This document shows, in pieces, positions 1 to 5,923 of a stretch of 9,988 nucleotides of DNA. The number at the start of each line of letters is the position of its first letter. The stretch's first letter is position 1. Source of the DNA: Clostridia bacterium (GTDB lineage: Bacteria > Bacillota > Clostridia > Oscillospirales > CAG-272); NCBI GenBank assembly GCA_900754175.1, contig CAAEBS010000156.1, positions 1 to 9,988 on the forward strand, given 5' to 3'. The notes beneath the pieces are model-generated. The model was not told where the DNA came from and searched no databases. It saw only the letters and a program-made list of their open reading frames with translations. The translations under genes and the position numbers were made by a program.

Positions 1-25
1 AAGTAAGTTTTTCCCGAGGACTCCT

Positions 26-74
26 CATCCACCACTGCCGTGGTCCCCCTTCTCCCACAGGAGAAGGCTTTTTT
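26..74 (+). terminator. Rho-independent terminator made from a repeat-like element
   Basis: A small hairpin (accac at 31-35 pairing with gtggt at 40-44) is followed by a strong one, ccttctcc at 48-55 pairing with ggagaagg at 60-67 around loop CACA. A T6 run at 69-74 follows directly. This is a classic intrinsic terminator reading rightward, so it should end a + strand gene lying left of the window. The wording around it (ctcatccacc ... ccccttctccc) resembles dispersed elements I recall from clostridial genomes; that resemblance is from memory and was not searched. Confidence 0.7.
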
Positions 75-75
75 A

Positions 76-115
76 TTAGCTTAAAGCTAAAAAAATAACG
101 CCGGAAATCCGGCGT
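76..115 (-). terminator. Rho-independent terminator on the minus strand
   Basis: Read on the minus strand, acgccgga (98-105) and tccggcgt (108-115) form a GC-rich stem with a tight loop. The transcript then runs into a T-rich stretch, the A-run at about 89-97 on the plus strand. A second, AT-rich dyad (ttagct 76-81 / agctaa 85-90) lies just beyond. It is oriented to stop leftward transcription that passed the hom terminator at 282-315, so it may be a back-up terminator. Confidence 0.6.
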
Positions 116-140
116 AAATCTAAACTTCGGGCGAACATTT

Positions 141-242
141 CCGCCCCTCCGTGTCATCCTGAGCGGAGGGCGAAGCCCGGAGTCGAACCCGGAGGGCGAC
201 CGTAGGTCGGGATCTACTATGGGTGAGCGCACCAACCCATTC
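141..242. repeat. Dispersed intergenic hairpin repeat, copy A
   Basis: The block starts near tgtcatcctgagcgg (152) and holds small stem-loops: gggc/gccc (168-171/175-178), cgacc/ggtcg (197-201/205-209) and atgggt/acccat (219-224/235-240). Two pieces recur in inverse orientation at the right end of the window. One is 200-214 (ccgtaggtcgggatct, one mismatch). The other is 225-242 (gagcgcaccaacccattc, an exact 18-base match to the reverse complement of 9946-9963). No open frame in it looks real. The tcatcctgagcgg...ggatct layout recalls a widespread bacterial intergenic repeat family; this is recall, not a search. Confidence 0.7.
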
Positions 243-281
243 CACGTTTCTATAACCAACCGCCAAGAGAAATGCTCTGAT

Positions 282-315
282 TAAAAACGGGAAAGCCCCG
301 GTCAGAAGCTTTCCC
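282..315 (-). terminator. Rho-independent terminator of hom
   Basis: On the minus strand an 8-bp stem gggaaagc/gctttccc (plus-strand 308-315 with 289-296) encloses an 11-nt loop. It is followed by GTTTTTA (plus-strand 282-288). It lies 18 nt past the hom stop codon and points the right way to end hom. Confidence 0.75.
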
Positions 316-333
316 AAAATATTTTTGAATAAA

Positions 334-1530
334 TTACAGCACCCGGTAAGCCGAGAGAAGTGCATCGCCGTAGGTCTGATTCCAGCCGTCTGCCTGTTCC
401 TCAGTGGCGGCGTCTGTCAGCACGGCAATCGAATCGCCGCTCTTGCGGGCTTCAAACCCTGAAAACTCTGTCGGAACTTCGCCACGGAATACCAGCATCC
501 GGCGGCAGGAATATGCAGAGAAGTCGGCAAGCTCTCCCGCCTGCGCACGGGTCCATACAATGGGTTTTGCCTTTTCGGCAGGGTTCATAATGGCGTCAAT
601 GATATCTGCCACTACGGCGCTTGCTGTGGGCAGCTTTCCTGCGCCCGGTCCGTAAAACATGACTTCGCCCACCATATTGGCACAGATCAGGATCCCGTTG
701 AATACGTCGTCGATCCGGGAAAGCGGATTGGACAGGGGAACCAGACGGGGGGCGACAAAGGTGAGAAGCCGATCGTCCTCAAGCGCTTCGGCGTAGGCAA
801 TCAGCTTGACCGTGTAGCCGAACATACCGGCGAGGTTGACGTCGTCTGTCGTGATGGCGGAAATGCCCTCGGTATGGATTGTCGTGGGATCGGCAAGTTT
901 TCCGGTGGCAAGAGCGGCAAGAATAGCGATCTTACGGGCGGAGTCAATGCCGTTGATATCGGCGGCGGGATTGGCTTCGGCGTAGCCTCTGCGCTGTGCC
1001 TCGTGCAGAGCGTCGGCAAAAGAGGTGCCCGCATCCCGCATGGAAGTCAGGATATAGTTGGTGGTGCCGTTCAGAATTCCGCTGATGCGGCGGATACGGT
1101 TGGAGCAAAGGTCGTTTATCATCGGGCGGATGACCGGAATTCCGCCTCCCACGCTGGCTTCAAAGAGATAGCGTGCACCGTGCTCCCGGGCGATCCGGCA
1201 CAGCTCGTCGCCGAAGGTGGAGACGACCTCTTTGTTGGAGGTCACCACGCTTTTGCCGGCTTCCAGGCAAGCCTTGGTAAAGTCATACGCAGGGTGGGCA
1301 CCACCCATCATTTCCGCTACCACCGAAACCTCGGGGTCGTTCAGAATGACATTGAAATCGTGGACGATGCGGGAGGCAAAGGGACTGTCGGGAAATTCCC
1401 GCAGATCCAGAATATAGCGGATGTGATATTCGCATCCGAGCCGTTCTTCGATCAGAGCTTTGTTTTCCGTCAGGACCTCGGCGGTGCCGCTGCCCACAAC
1501 GCCAAAGCCGAGAATTGCAATTTCAACCAT
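334..1530 (-). CDS. hom: Homoserine dehydrogenase, short C-terminus
   Basis: This 398-residue cytoplasmic enzyme should reduce aspartate-4-semialdehyde to L-homoserine with NAD(P)H, the branch step to threonine and methionine. The N-terminal Rossmann fold shows GFGVVG (8-13). VTSNK ends at Lys100. EASVGGGIPVI (124-134) and NGTTNYI (154-160) are family signatures. The catalytic block GYAEANPAADINGIDSARK (182-200) has Glu185, Asp191, Asp196 and Lys200; Asn187 stands where Asp is commoner. GPGAGKLPTASAV (294-306) completes the domain. Many bacterial enzymes reach about 430 residues with a C-terminal ACT domain. Here only about 75 residues follow, and I cannot recognise a full ACT fold, so threonine feedback may be weak or absent (inference). 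The ATG start is preceded by GGAAAGG. The gene stands alone, has its own promoter and terminator, and diverges from the DUF4364 gene. Confidence 0.95.
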   Translation of the reverse strand: MVEIAILGFGVVGSGTAEVLTENKALIEERLGCEYHIRYILDLREFPDSPFASRIVHDFNVILNDPEVSVVAEMMGGAHPAYDFTKACLEAGKSVVTSNKEVVSTFGDELCRIAREHGARYLFEASVGGGIPVIRPMINDLCSNRIRRISGILNGTTNYILTSMRDAGTSFADALHEAQRRGYAEANPAADINGIDSARKIAILAALATGKLADPTTIHTEGISAITTDDVNLAGMFGYTVKLIAYAEALEDDRLLTFVAPRLVPLSNPLSRIDDVFNGILICANMVGEVMFYGPGAGKLPTASAVVADIIDAIMNPAEKAKPIVWTRAQAGELADFSAYSCRRMLVFRGEVPTEFSGFEARKSGDSIAVLTDAATEEQADGWNQTYGDALLSAYRVL

Positions 1531-1574
1531 AAGATAACCTTTCCGTAGAGAGATTTGAAATACTTTTCAAAAGG

Positions 1575-1603
1575 GTTTCCCACGCCGGAAGCGTGCGGGA
1601 AAC
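1575..1603 (-). promoter_or_regulatory. Stem-loop in the hom leader
   Basis: The hom leader (about 80 nt from the predicted start near 1610) opens with gtttccc/gggaaac arms (1575-1581 and 1597-1603). These continue as acgc/gcgt (1582-1585/1591-1594) across a two-base bulge. A small palindrome, cttttcaaaag, lies next to it at 1563-1573. On the minus strand only CCCTTTT follows the stem, so it is a poor terminator. It may stabilise the mRNA, bind a regulator, or be a degenerate intergenic repeat. I see no T-box or riboswitch signature. Confidence 0.5.
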
Positions 1604-1616
1604 AATACACCCATAT

Positions 1617-1645
1617 ATTATAGCACATTTTTCCGTAAATTGCAA
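1617..1645 (-). promoter_or_regulatory. Sigma-A promoter of hom
   Basis: On the minus strand: -35 TTGCAA (1640-1645), a 17-bp spacer, and -10 TATAAT (1617-1622) preceded by TGC, giving an extended -10. The predicted start is near 1610, leaving a leader of about 80 nt before the ATG. Confidence 0.8.
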
Positions 1646-1652
1646 ATAGTTC

Positions 1653-1681
1653 TTGAAAAAAAAACGAATATGTGATAAAAT
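1653..1681 (+). promoter_or_regulatory. Sigma-A promoter of the DUF4364 gene
   Basis: -35 TTGAAA (1653-1658), a 17-bp spacer and -10 TAAAAT (1676-1681) with TGA in front, an extended -10. The predicted start is near 1688. A 6-bp hairpin gggacg/cgtccc (1692-1697/1705-1710) follows at once, then the strong ribosome site AGGAGGA at 1728-1734. Confidence 0.75.
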
Positions 1682-1739
1682 ATAAGAAAGCGGGACGGCA
1701 CAGACGTCCCACAGCGGAAACCGGAACAGGAGGAAAGCT

Positions 1740-2309
1740 ATGAGTTCACCGATCGGAGGCATCCGGAACGTCAAGATCTTTGTGCTGTATCTGATGGAAA
1801 ATATCAATTATCCGTTGGATTTCTTTACCATAAACGATATCGTTATGCAGACCGACTACGTGATGTACCTTGATTTTGCCGAGGCGTTTCACGAAATGCT
1901 GGACGGGGGACTGCTGGTCAGAATCGAAGGCGGCGAGAGCGGCGGGGACGGAAAAGAGGGAGAAGAACTGTACGCCGTCACCGAAAAGGGAAGCTGTGTG
2001 GCAAGAGAGCTGAAAAGCGACCTGTTGCCCAGCATCCTGGATCAGGCGCTTGCCCGGGCGCTCCGCTATCTGAATTTCAAAAAGCGTGGCATCGTGCCGA
2101 AGTGCACGGTGGAAAAGGCGGAGGGCGGAAAATATATCGTCAGCTGTTCCTTTACCGAAAAAAAGGTCTGCATTTTTTCACAGACGCTGACGGTGGATAC
2201 GCTGGACCGTGCCAACCGGATGAAAGAAAACTTTTATGAGCGCCCGGAGGCAATTTACCGGGGCGTGCTCGCCCTGATGGCGGGGAACGTCAATTATCTG
2301 TTCAACTGA
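1740..2309 (+). CDS. DUF4364 family protein, putative winged-helix regulator
   Basis: This is a 189-residue protein with no signal peptide or membrane segment, so probably cytoplasmic. The N-terminal half (about 9-85) looks like a winged helix: helices around IFVLYLMENINYPLDF and FTINDIVMQTDYVMYLDFAEAF, then a wing-like strand pair that ends in LYAVTEKGSCVARE. The wording 'l.....Y.lTekG' is typical of this clostridial family. A charged Gly/Glu-rich loop (64-76) joins the two wing strands. The C-terminal half is an alpha/beta region of unknown role. The family has no established target. Its promoter abuts that of hom, so regulation of hom or of itself is possible but only inferred. The ATG at 1740 is set by AGGAGGA with 5-nt spacing. 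The assignment to DUF4364 rests on pattern recognition. Confidence 0.8.
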   Translation: MSSPIGGIRNVKIFVLYLMENINYPLDFFTINDIVMQTDYVMYLDFAEAFHEMLDGGLLVRIEGGESGGDGKEGEELYAVTEKGSCVARELKSDLLPSILDQALARALRYLNFKKRGIVPKCTVEKAEGGKYIVSCSFTEKKVCIFSQTLTVDTLDRANRMKENFYERPEAIYRGVLALMAGNVNYLFN

Positions 2310-2357
2310 CCTTAAAAGGCTTCTTGTGTTTCGTTGGCGAACGCAACAAATTTTTTT
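2310..2357 (+). terminator. Probable terminator of the DUF4364 gene
   Basis: gtttcgtt (2328-2335) pairs with aacgcaac (2340-2347) around GGCG with one internal mismatch. Three A's and a T7 run (2351-2357) follow. The stem is modest, but the U-tract and its place 18 nt after the stop codon make it a credible intrinsic terminator. Confidence 0.55.
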
Positions 2358-2464
2358 GTCAGAAAACGTGCACTTTTTCGACATTTCCAATCAAATGGGG
2401 TAATTTTAAATGATTTGTAACGTCATTTTTTGGTAATTATGACCGTATGTGTCGCTTTTCGTCA

Positions 2465-2523
2465 AAATATTACAAATATATTTTTTGAAAAACTCTTGAC
2501 ATTATACAAATTCATGATATAAT
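2465..2523 (+). promoter_or_regulatory. Near-consensus sigma-A promoter of the sigma-factor gene
   Basis: -35 TTGACA (2496-2501), a 16-bp spacer and -10 TATAAT (2518-2523) with TGA in front. The upstream 30 bases are nearly all A/T (tattacaaatatatttttt), as in an UP element. The predicted start is near 2530. The rest of the 2358-2464 stretch holds no gene; I see only AT-rich DNA and a weak gtcat/atgac dyad (2422-2426/2439-2443). The match to consensus suggests strong basal transcription. Confidence 0.85.
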
Positions 2524-2571
2524 AGAAGATAGAAAGAGAACCACGCAAGTAGCGTGTGTGGCGGGTGTGAG

Positions 2572-3150
2572 ATGGAGCTTTCCGATGAAAAGCGTCAGGT
2601 ACGTCAGTGGATCAGTCAGGTCAGAGCAGGAAATCAGGAAGCCTTTTCCCAATTGCTTTCGCAGTATCACCCGCTGATAGAGTCCTTGGTAGCCCGTTAT
2701 TCGCAGGACGGCTTTGACGCCTCCCTGAAGGATGATATGCGCCAGGAGGCGACGTTGGTTTTCTACAATTCCATATTGACTTATGACATGGAACAATCAG
2801 AGGTTGAATTCGGACTTTATGCAAAGATCTGTATATCCAACGCATTGGTCTCCCAGTTGAGATCGCTCCGGCACCGCAATGCGGAGCTTTTGAGCGAGAT
2901 GGAGGACCGGAATCTTTTCGTCCATGATGACGCAACGGACCCCTCGGAAGAGATCCTGGAGCAAGAAAGAATAAAAGCTCTTTATTCGGTCATAAGCAAA
3001 AATCTGTCGGTTTTTGAATATCGTGTATGGCGTTATTACGTATCCGGTCAGACTGCTAAGGAAATTGCTCTCCGCACAGGGAGAGACGAACGATCGGTGA
3101 ATAACGCAATATACCGTATCCGGAAAAAGTTGCGAACATTGCTCCGATAA
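2572..3150 (+). CDS. Short sigma-70-family RNA polymerase sigma factor
   Basis: This 192-residue cytoplasmic protein has the two-domain layout of short sigma factors. Region 2 spans about 18-100: AGNQEAFSQLL is a typical helix 2.1, MRQEATLVFYNSILTYD resembles the core-binding and -10 recognition helices, and FGLYAKICISNALVSQLR completes region 2. A linker follows (about 103-130). Region 4 (about 135-190) carries a helix-turn-helix SGQTAKEIALRTGRDERSVNNAIYRIRKKLR for -35 recognition. The layout is nearer to SigH-like short factors than to a classic ECF, but I cannot name it. I see no partner anti-sigma gene; the next gene encodes a zinc-ribbon protein. The ATG at 2572 is chosen because GGCGGG lies 6 nt upstream. 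An in-frame GTG at 2554 lies inside a hairpin (cacgc/gcgtg, 2542-2556) and has no ribosome site. Confidence 0.85.
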   Translation: MELSDEKRQVRQWISQVRAGNQEAFSQLLSQYHPLIESLVARYSQDGFDASLKDDMRQEATLVFYNSILTYDMEQSEVEFGLYAKICISNALVSQLRSLRHRNAELLSEMEDRNLFVHDDATDPSEEILEQERIKALYSVISKNLSVFEYRVWRYYVSGQTAKEIALRTGRDERSVNNAIYRIRKKLRTLLR

Positions 3151-3256
3151 TGATCCATGAATGATACGGGGGATCCCGAATCAGATAGCCTATTTCTGCC
3201 TTTCCGTTGGCAGGAAAAATACAAGGCAAAACCATTTTACAAAGCGAGGTAAAATC

Positions 3257-3574
3257 ATGAACGAAGAAGTAGTAAGAGACGGAGTGGACACTGAAGAATT
3301 TGTAGACGAGACACTTGTTTGCAAGGAATGCGGCAAAGAGTTCGTATTCACCGCAGGTGAGCAGAGATTCTTCAAGGAAAAAGGCTTTATGAACAAGCCC
3401 AAGAGTTGCAAGGCTTGCCGTGATGCAAAGAAGAACGCAGGAAGAGCTCCTCGTGAATACTACACGGCTGTATGTGCAAACTGCGGCGGTGAGGCAAAGG
3501 TTATTTTCCAGCCTACCGGTGACAGACCTGTATATTGCAGTGCCTGCTTCGAGGCAATGAAGAACGCTCAGTAA
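3257..3574 (+). CDS. Double CxxC zinc-ribbon protein
   Basis: This small protein (105 residues) carries two separate zinc-ribbon modules. The first has Cys22/Cys25 (LVCKECGKEF) and Cys51/Cys54 (SCKACRDAK). The second has Cys73/Cys76 (AVCANCGGEA) and Cys94/Cys97 (VYCSACFEA). FVFTAGEQRFFKEKGF between the first two pairs is the signature of the 'probable zinc-ribbon domain' family common in Clostridia. RPVYC in the second module fits its usual partner domain. The function is unknown; nucleic-acid or protein binding is the usual guess. No export signal is seen. The ATG at 3257 has GAGGT 6 nt upstream. An in-frame upstream ATG at 3161 would add residues unlike the family. No clear promoter lies in the 106-bp gap after the sigma-factor gene, so the two are probably co-transcribed. 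The coding sequence favours codons such as gaa, aag and gct, which suggests good expression. Confidence 0.85.
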   Translation: MNEEVVRDGVDTEEFVDETLVCKECGKEFVFTAGEQRFFKEKGFMNKPKSCKACRDAKKNAGRAPREYYTAVCANCGGEAKVIFQPTGDRPVYCSACFEAMKNAQ

Positions 3575-3602
3575 TTGCCATATCAAATAAACTTGATAGA
3601 AT
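3575..3602 (+). promoter_or_regulatory. Candidate promoter of the AEC permease gene
   Basis: TTGCCA (3575-3580), a 16-bp spacer and TAGAAT (3597-3602) with TGA in front, starting at the base after the stop codon of the zinc-ribbon gene. The predicted start, near 3609, is the foot of the following hairpin. The match is good but unproven. Confidence 0.5.
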
Positions 3603-3607
3603 GAGCA

Positions 3608-3641
3608 GCGGGGGGGGTTGTGATACCACAGCACCCCCCGC
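3608..3641 (+). terminator. Large GC-rich hairpin between the zinc-ribbon gene and the permease
   Basis: Arms 3608-3622 (a G8 run followed by ttgtg) and 3627-3641 (cacagca, then a C6 run and gc) pair over 15 positions, with one G/A mismatch and one G-T pair, around loop ATAC. No U-tract follows (ataattg), so as an intrinsic terminator it is atypical. It ends 8 nt before the permease ATG. It could terminate or protect the 3' end of the upstream mRNA. If the promoter at 3575-3602 is real, it would instead form the extreme 5' end of the permease mRNA. Confidence 0.6.
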
Positions 3642-3649
3642 ATAATTGA

Positions 3650-4588
3650 ATGACGGATATGAAAATTTTTACGGTAACTCTGTCAAACGTGCTTTTGACA
3701 CTGTTTTATATTATTCCGGGCTATCTTGCGTGCAAGGCGAAAAAGGCGTGTGCGGATCACCTGTCCACCATGTCGGCAATTCTGGTCTACGTATGTTCGC
3801 CGTGTATGCTGTTGTCCTCCTTTCTGGCTCTTGACTTTTCGGTCAGTGACCTGAAAAGTATGGGTCTTTTCTTTGTGTTCAGCCTGTTTTCCCAGCTTTG
3901 CTTTATGGCGGTGCTTTACCTGATCTTCCGGAAAAAGCACGGCGACAGCCGGTATCGGATCTTCAACGTGGCGTCGGTGCTCGGCAACGTGGGATTTTTC
4001 GGCTTGCCGGTCATCCGGGCGGTCCTGCCGGAGTATCCGGTGGTGATGTGCTACTCCGGAATTTACTGCGTGACTATGAATCTGCTGGTCTTTTCGATGG
4101 GAGTGTATTGCCTGACCGGAAAGAAGGAGTATATGACCTTCCGGGCGGCGATCTGCAACCCTACGATCTTTGCGTTTTTCGTGGCGCTTCCGCTGTATAT
4201 TTTCGGCGTCAAGGCGTATTTGCCGCAAACGCTGATCGGCGGTCTGAATCTGCTTGGCAACATGACCACGCCGCTTTGTATGCTGATCCTCGGCATCCGG
4301 CTGGCGACCGTGTCGCTGAAAAAGATCCTGACACGCCCGCTTGTGTATGCGATATCCTTCAGTAAGATGGTGGTCTACCCGCTGTTTTGTTATGCGTTGG
4401 TTTACTTTCTGCCGCTGAGCTTTCCGTTCAAGGCAAGTATGCTGATTCTTTCCTCGGTTCCGTGCGCATCGGTGATTCTGAATCTTGCGGAACTGCATCG
4501 CAGTGAGACCGAGCTTGCCGCCAACTGCGTGCTGGTCAGCACCCTGATGTGCTTTCTGACCATCCCGGTTCTGACGCTTTTGCTTTAA
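3650..4588 (+). CDS. AEC (auxin efflux carrier) family permease
   Basis: This integral membrane protein of 312 residues has about ten hydrophobic segments (near 6-27, 40-61, 70-93, 107-126, 132-154, 166-187, 196-218, 230-254, 262-281, 291-311). That matches the usual size and topology of the membrane transport protein family PF03547. Family-like motifs are GNVGFFGLPV (112-121), the NP at 170-171 in segment 6, GNMTTPLCMLILG (203-215) and the polar SSVPCASVILNLAELH stretch (268-283). Bacterial members move malate, malonate or other small organic anions, or remain unassigned; the substrate cannot be read here. The start is uncertain: neither the ATG at 3650 nor the one at 3659 has a Shine-Dalgarno sequence, and the upstream bases are C-rich hairpin. 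The gene ends at a bidirectional terminator. Confidence 0.9.
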   Translation: MTDMKIFTVTLSNVLLTLFYIIPGYLACKAKKACADHLSTMSAILVYVCSPCMLLSSFLALDFSVSDLKSMGLFFVFSLFSQLCFMAVLYLIFRKKHGDSRYRIFNVASVLGNVGFFGLPVIRAVLPEYPVVMCYSGIYCVTMNLLVFSMGVYCLTGKKEYMTFRAAICNPTIFAFFVALPLYIFGVKAYLPQTLIGGLNLLGNMTTPLCMLILGIRLATVSLKKILTRPLVYAISFSKMVVYPLFCYALVYFLPLSFPFKASMLILSSVPCASVILNLAELHRSETELAANCVLVSTLMCFLTIPVLTLLL

Positions 4589-4600
4589 AAACAAAGATAA

Positions 4601-4640
4601 AAACAAAAAACTTCAGGCCCACGCCTGAAGTTTTTTGTTT
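4601..4640. terminator. Bidirectional Rho-independent terminator
   Basis: cttcaggc (4611-4618) and gcctgaag (4623-4630) form a perfect 8-bp stem with loop CCAC. The flanks are also complementary (aaacaaaaaa / ttttttgttt), so each strand presents a T-rich tract after the stem. It lies between the convergent permease and DUF1385 genes and should stop transcription from both sides. Confidence 0.95.
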
Positions 4641-4643
4641 GGT

Positions 4644-5882
4644 TCAATAGCGATCGGAATCGTCGTTCGGAATTACTTCCCGGAAAGCGGTGATCGCACA
4701 TTCGATCATGTCGTCGGTGGGTTCCAGAACCGTGATGTGCTGGAGCCACATACCCGGAGCCGAAATGATGCGGGTGAAAAGATTGTCGTGTCTGCCGGCA
4801 AATTTTATCAGCTCATAGCCGATTCCCATGACCAGGGGCAGAAGCAGAAGCCGGATCAGCACACGGATTACCGTCGGGGGAACGTGTCCGGTGACGGCAA
4901 GGAAGAACGGGTCGATAAAGAAGGAAATGAACATCCCCACAAGCAGCATCAGGATCAGGAAAGAGGTGCCGCATCTGGGGTGGAACCGCCGTTGCTTGCG
5001 GACGTTTTCCACCGTCAGCTCGCAGTCGTGCTCGTAGCAGAAAATGGTCTTGTGCTCGGCACCGTGATACTGAAAGGTGCGCCGGATGTCCTTCATCAGC
5101 GAAACGAGCGCCATATAGCCCACCAGAATGGCAATTTTCAGAACGCCCTCAAAGACCGATTTTATCAGGGAAGTCAGCGCCGGCGACTGCGGCTTCAGTG
5201 CAGGAATCAGCTTGGCGCATCCCTCGTAAAGGAAGGAAGGAATCATGATGAAGAGCACCACCGAAAGCGCAACGCCGAGGACGGTGGAGATCACCATCAG
5301 GACGTTCATCAGCGGCGAGGATTTTTTCTTTTCCTTGCCGCCCGACGGCGTATTGGAGCGGACGATTCTGGAATGTGTAACCTCGGAAATCTCCTCTTTT
5401 TCCTCGGGCAGGGAATCCGCCGCCGCATCCTCCGCCTCTGCGGTTGCCGGCGCTTCCGCAACGGGGGCAGGCTCTGCTGCCGTGGGAATATCTTCCGCTT
5501 TTGCCGTGACTTCTTCCGTGGGAGCCTCTGCCGGCGCCGGTGCTTCTTCTGCGGCATTTTTCTGCCGCTTTTTTTCTTTTTCGGCTTTTTCCGCCGCTTC
5601 CAGTTCCTCAAGCCCTGCAATTTCTGCCGAGCGCATCAAACATTTGTAGCCGAATACCATGGAATCAATGAAGCCGACAACGCCACGGATGATCGGAAGC
5701 TTTACAAAGCCCGAGCGGGAAGCGCCACGGGTCTCCCATTCCTCCAGTACGATCTCGCCTTTCGGGTTTCGCACAGCCATGGCGGTCTTTTTCGGTCCCC
5801 GCATCATAATGCCTTCTATCAGAGCCTGTCCGCCGATAGACGTCTTTTTTACACAGGCTTCGGGTTTGCTGTTTTTGCTCAA
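4644..5882 (-). CDS. DUF1385 (YqhQ-like) membrane protein with a long acidic insert
   Basis: This 412-residue protein matches the DUF1385/YqhQ family. Its N-terminus has GGQALIEGIMMRGP (17-30). The conserved core has QYHGAEHKTIFCYE (271-284), RFHPRCGTSFLIL (299-311) and GIGYELIKFAGR (353-364). About four hydrophobic segments lie at 191-218, 244-263, 305-332 and 336-358. The His/Glu/Cys cluster suggests metal or substrate binding, but no activity is established. The family is usually near 310-320 residues. The excess is a charged, Ala/Glu/Pro-rich low-complexity stretch at about 92-188 that opens as a likely coiled coil (LEELEAAEKAEKEKKRQK). The start is TTG (5880-5882), set by CCGGAGG 6 nt upstream. 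It follows the lipoprotein gene by 41 bp and probably shares its transcript. In many Firmicutes the gene sits next to prmC/prfA, which are absent here. Confidence 0.92.
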   Translation of the reverse strand: MSKNSKPEACVKKTSIGGQALIEGIMMRGPKKTAMAVRNPKGEIVLEEWETRGASRSGFVKLPIIRGVVGFIDSMVFGYKCLMRSAEIAGLEELEAAEKAEKEKKRQKNAAEEAPAPAEAPTEEVTAKAEDIPTAAEPAPVAEAPATAEAEDAAADSLPEEKEEISEVTHSRIVRSNTPSGGKEKKKSSPLMNVLMVISTVLGVALSVVLFIMIPSFLYEGCAKLIPALKPQSPALTSLIKSVFEGVLKIAILVGYMALVSLMKDIRRTFQYHGAEHKTIFCYEHDCELTVENVRKQRRFHPRCGTSFLILMLLVGMFISFFIDPFFLAVTGHVPPTVIRVLIRLLLLPLVMGIGYELIKFAGRHDNLFTRIISAPGMWLQHITVLEPTDDMIECAITAFREVIPNDDSDRY

Positions 5883-5923
5883 AATATACCTCCGGATCCC
5901 AAACGGGATGTTTTTTGTCAGAT

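Noticed and set aside
1531..1610. Possible riboswitch or T-box in the hom leader
   Set aside because: At about 80 nt it is too short for a T-box, has no specifier-loop or T-box sequence, and the hairpin is not followed by a proper U-tract.
2422..2443. gtcat/atgac dyad upstream of the sigma-factor promoter as an operator
   Set aside because: A 5-bp dyad with a long spacer in AT-rich DNA is expected by chance, and nothing supports binding.
2554..2571. GTG start at 2554 for the sigma factor
   Set aside because: It lies within a small hairpin with no Shine-Dalgarno upstream. The ATG at 2572 has GGCGGG at good spacing and gives a normal N-terminus.
3161..3256. Upstream in-frame ATG for the zinc-ribbon protein
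   Set aside because: It would add 32 residues unlike the family and ignores the GAGGT site in front of the ATG at 3257.
3683..4606. A 307-codon minus-strand open frame opposite the AEC permease
   Set aside because: The translation is a His/Gln/Arg-rich shadow of hydrophobic membrane codons, without a start signal.
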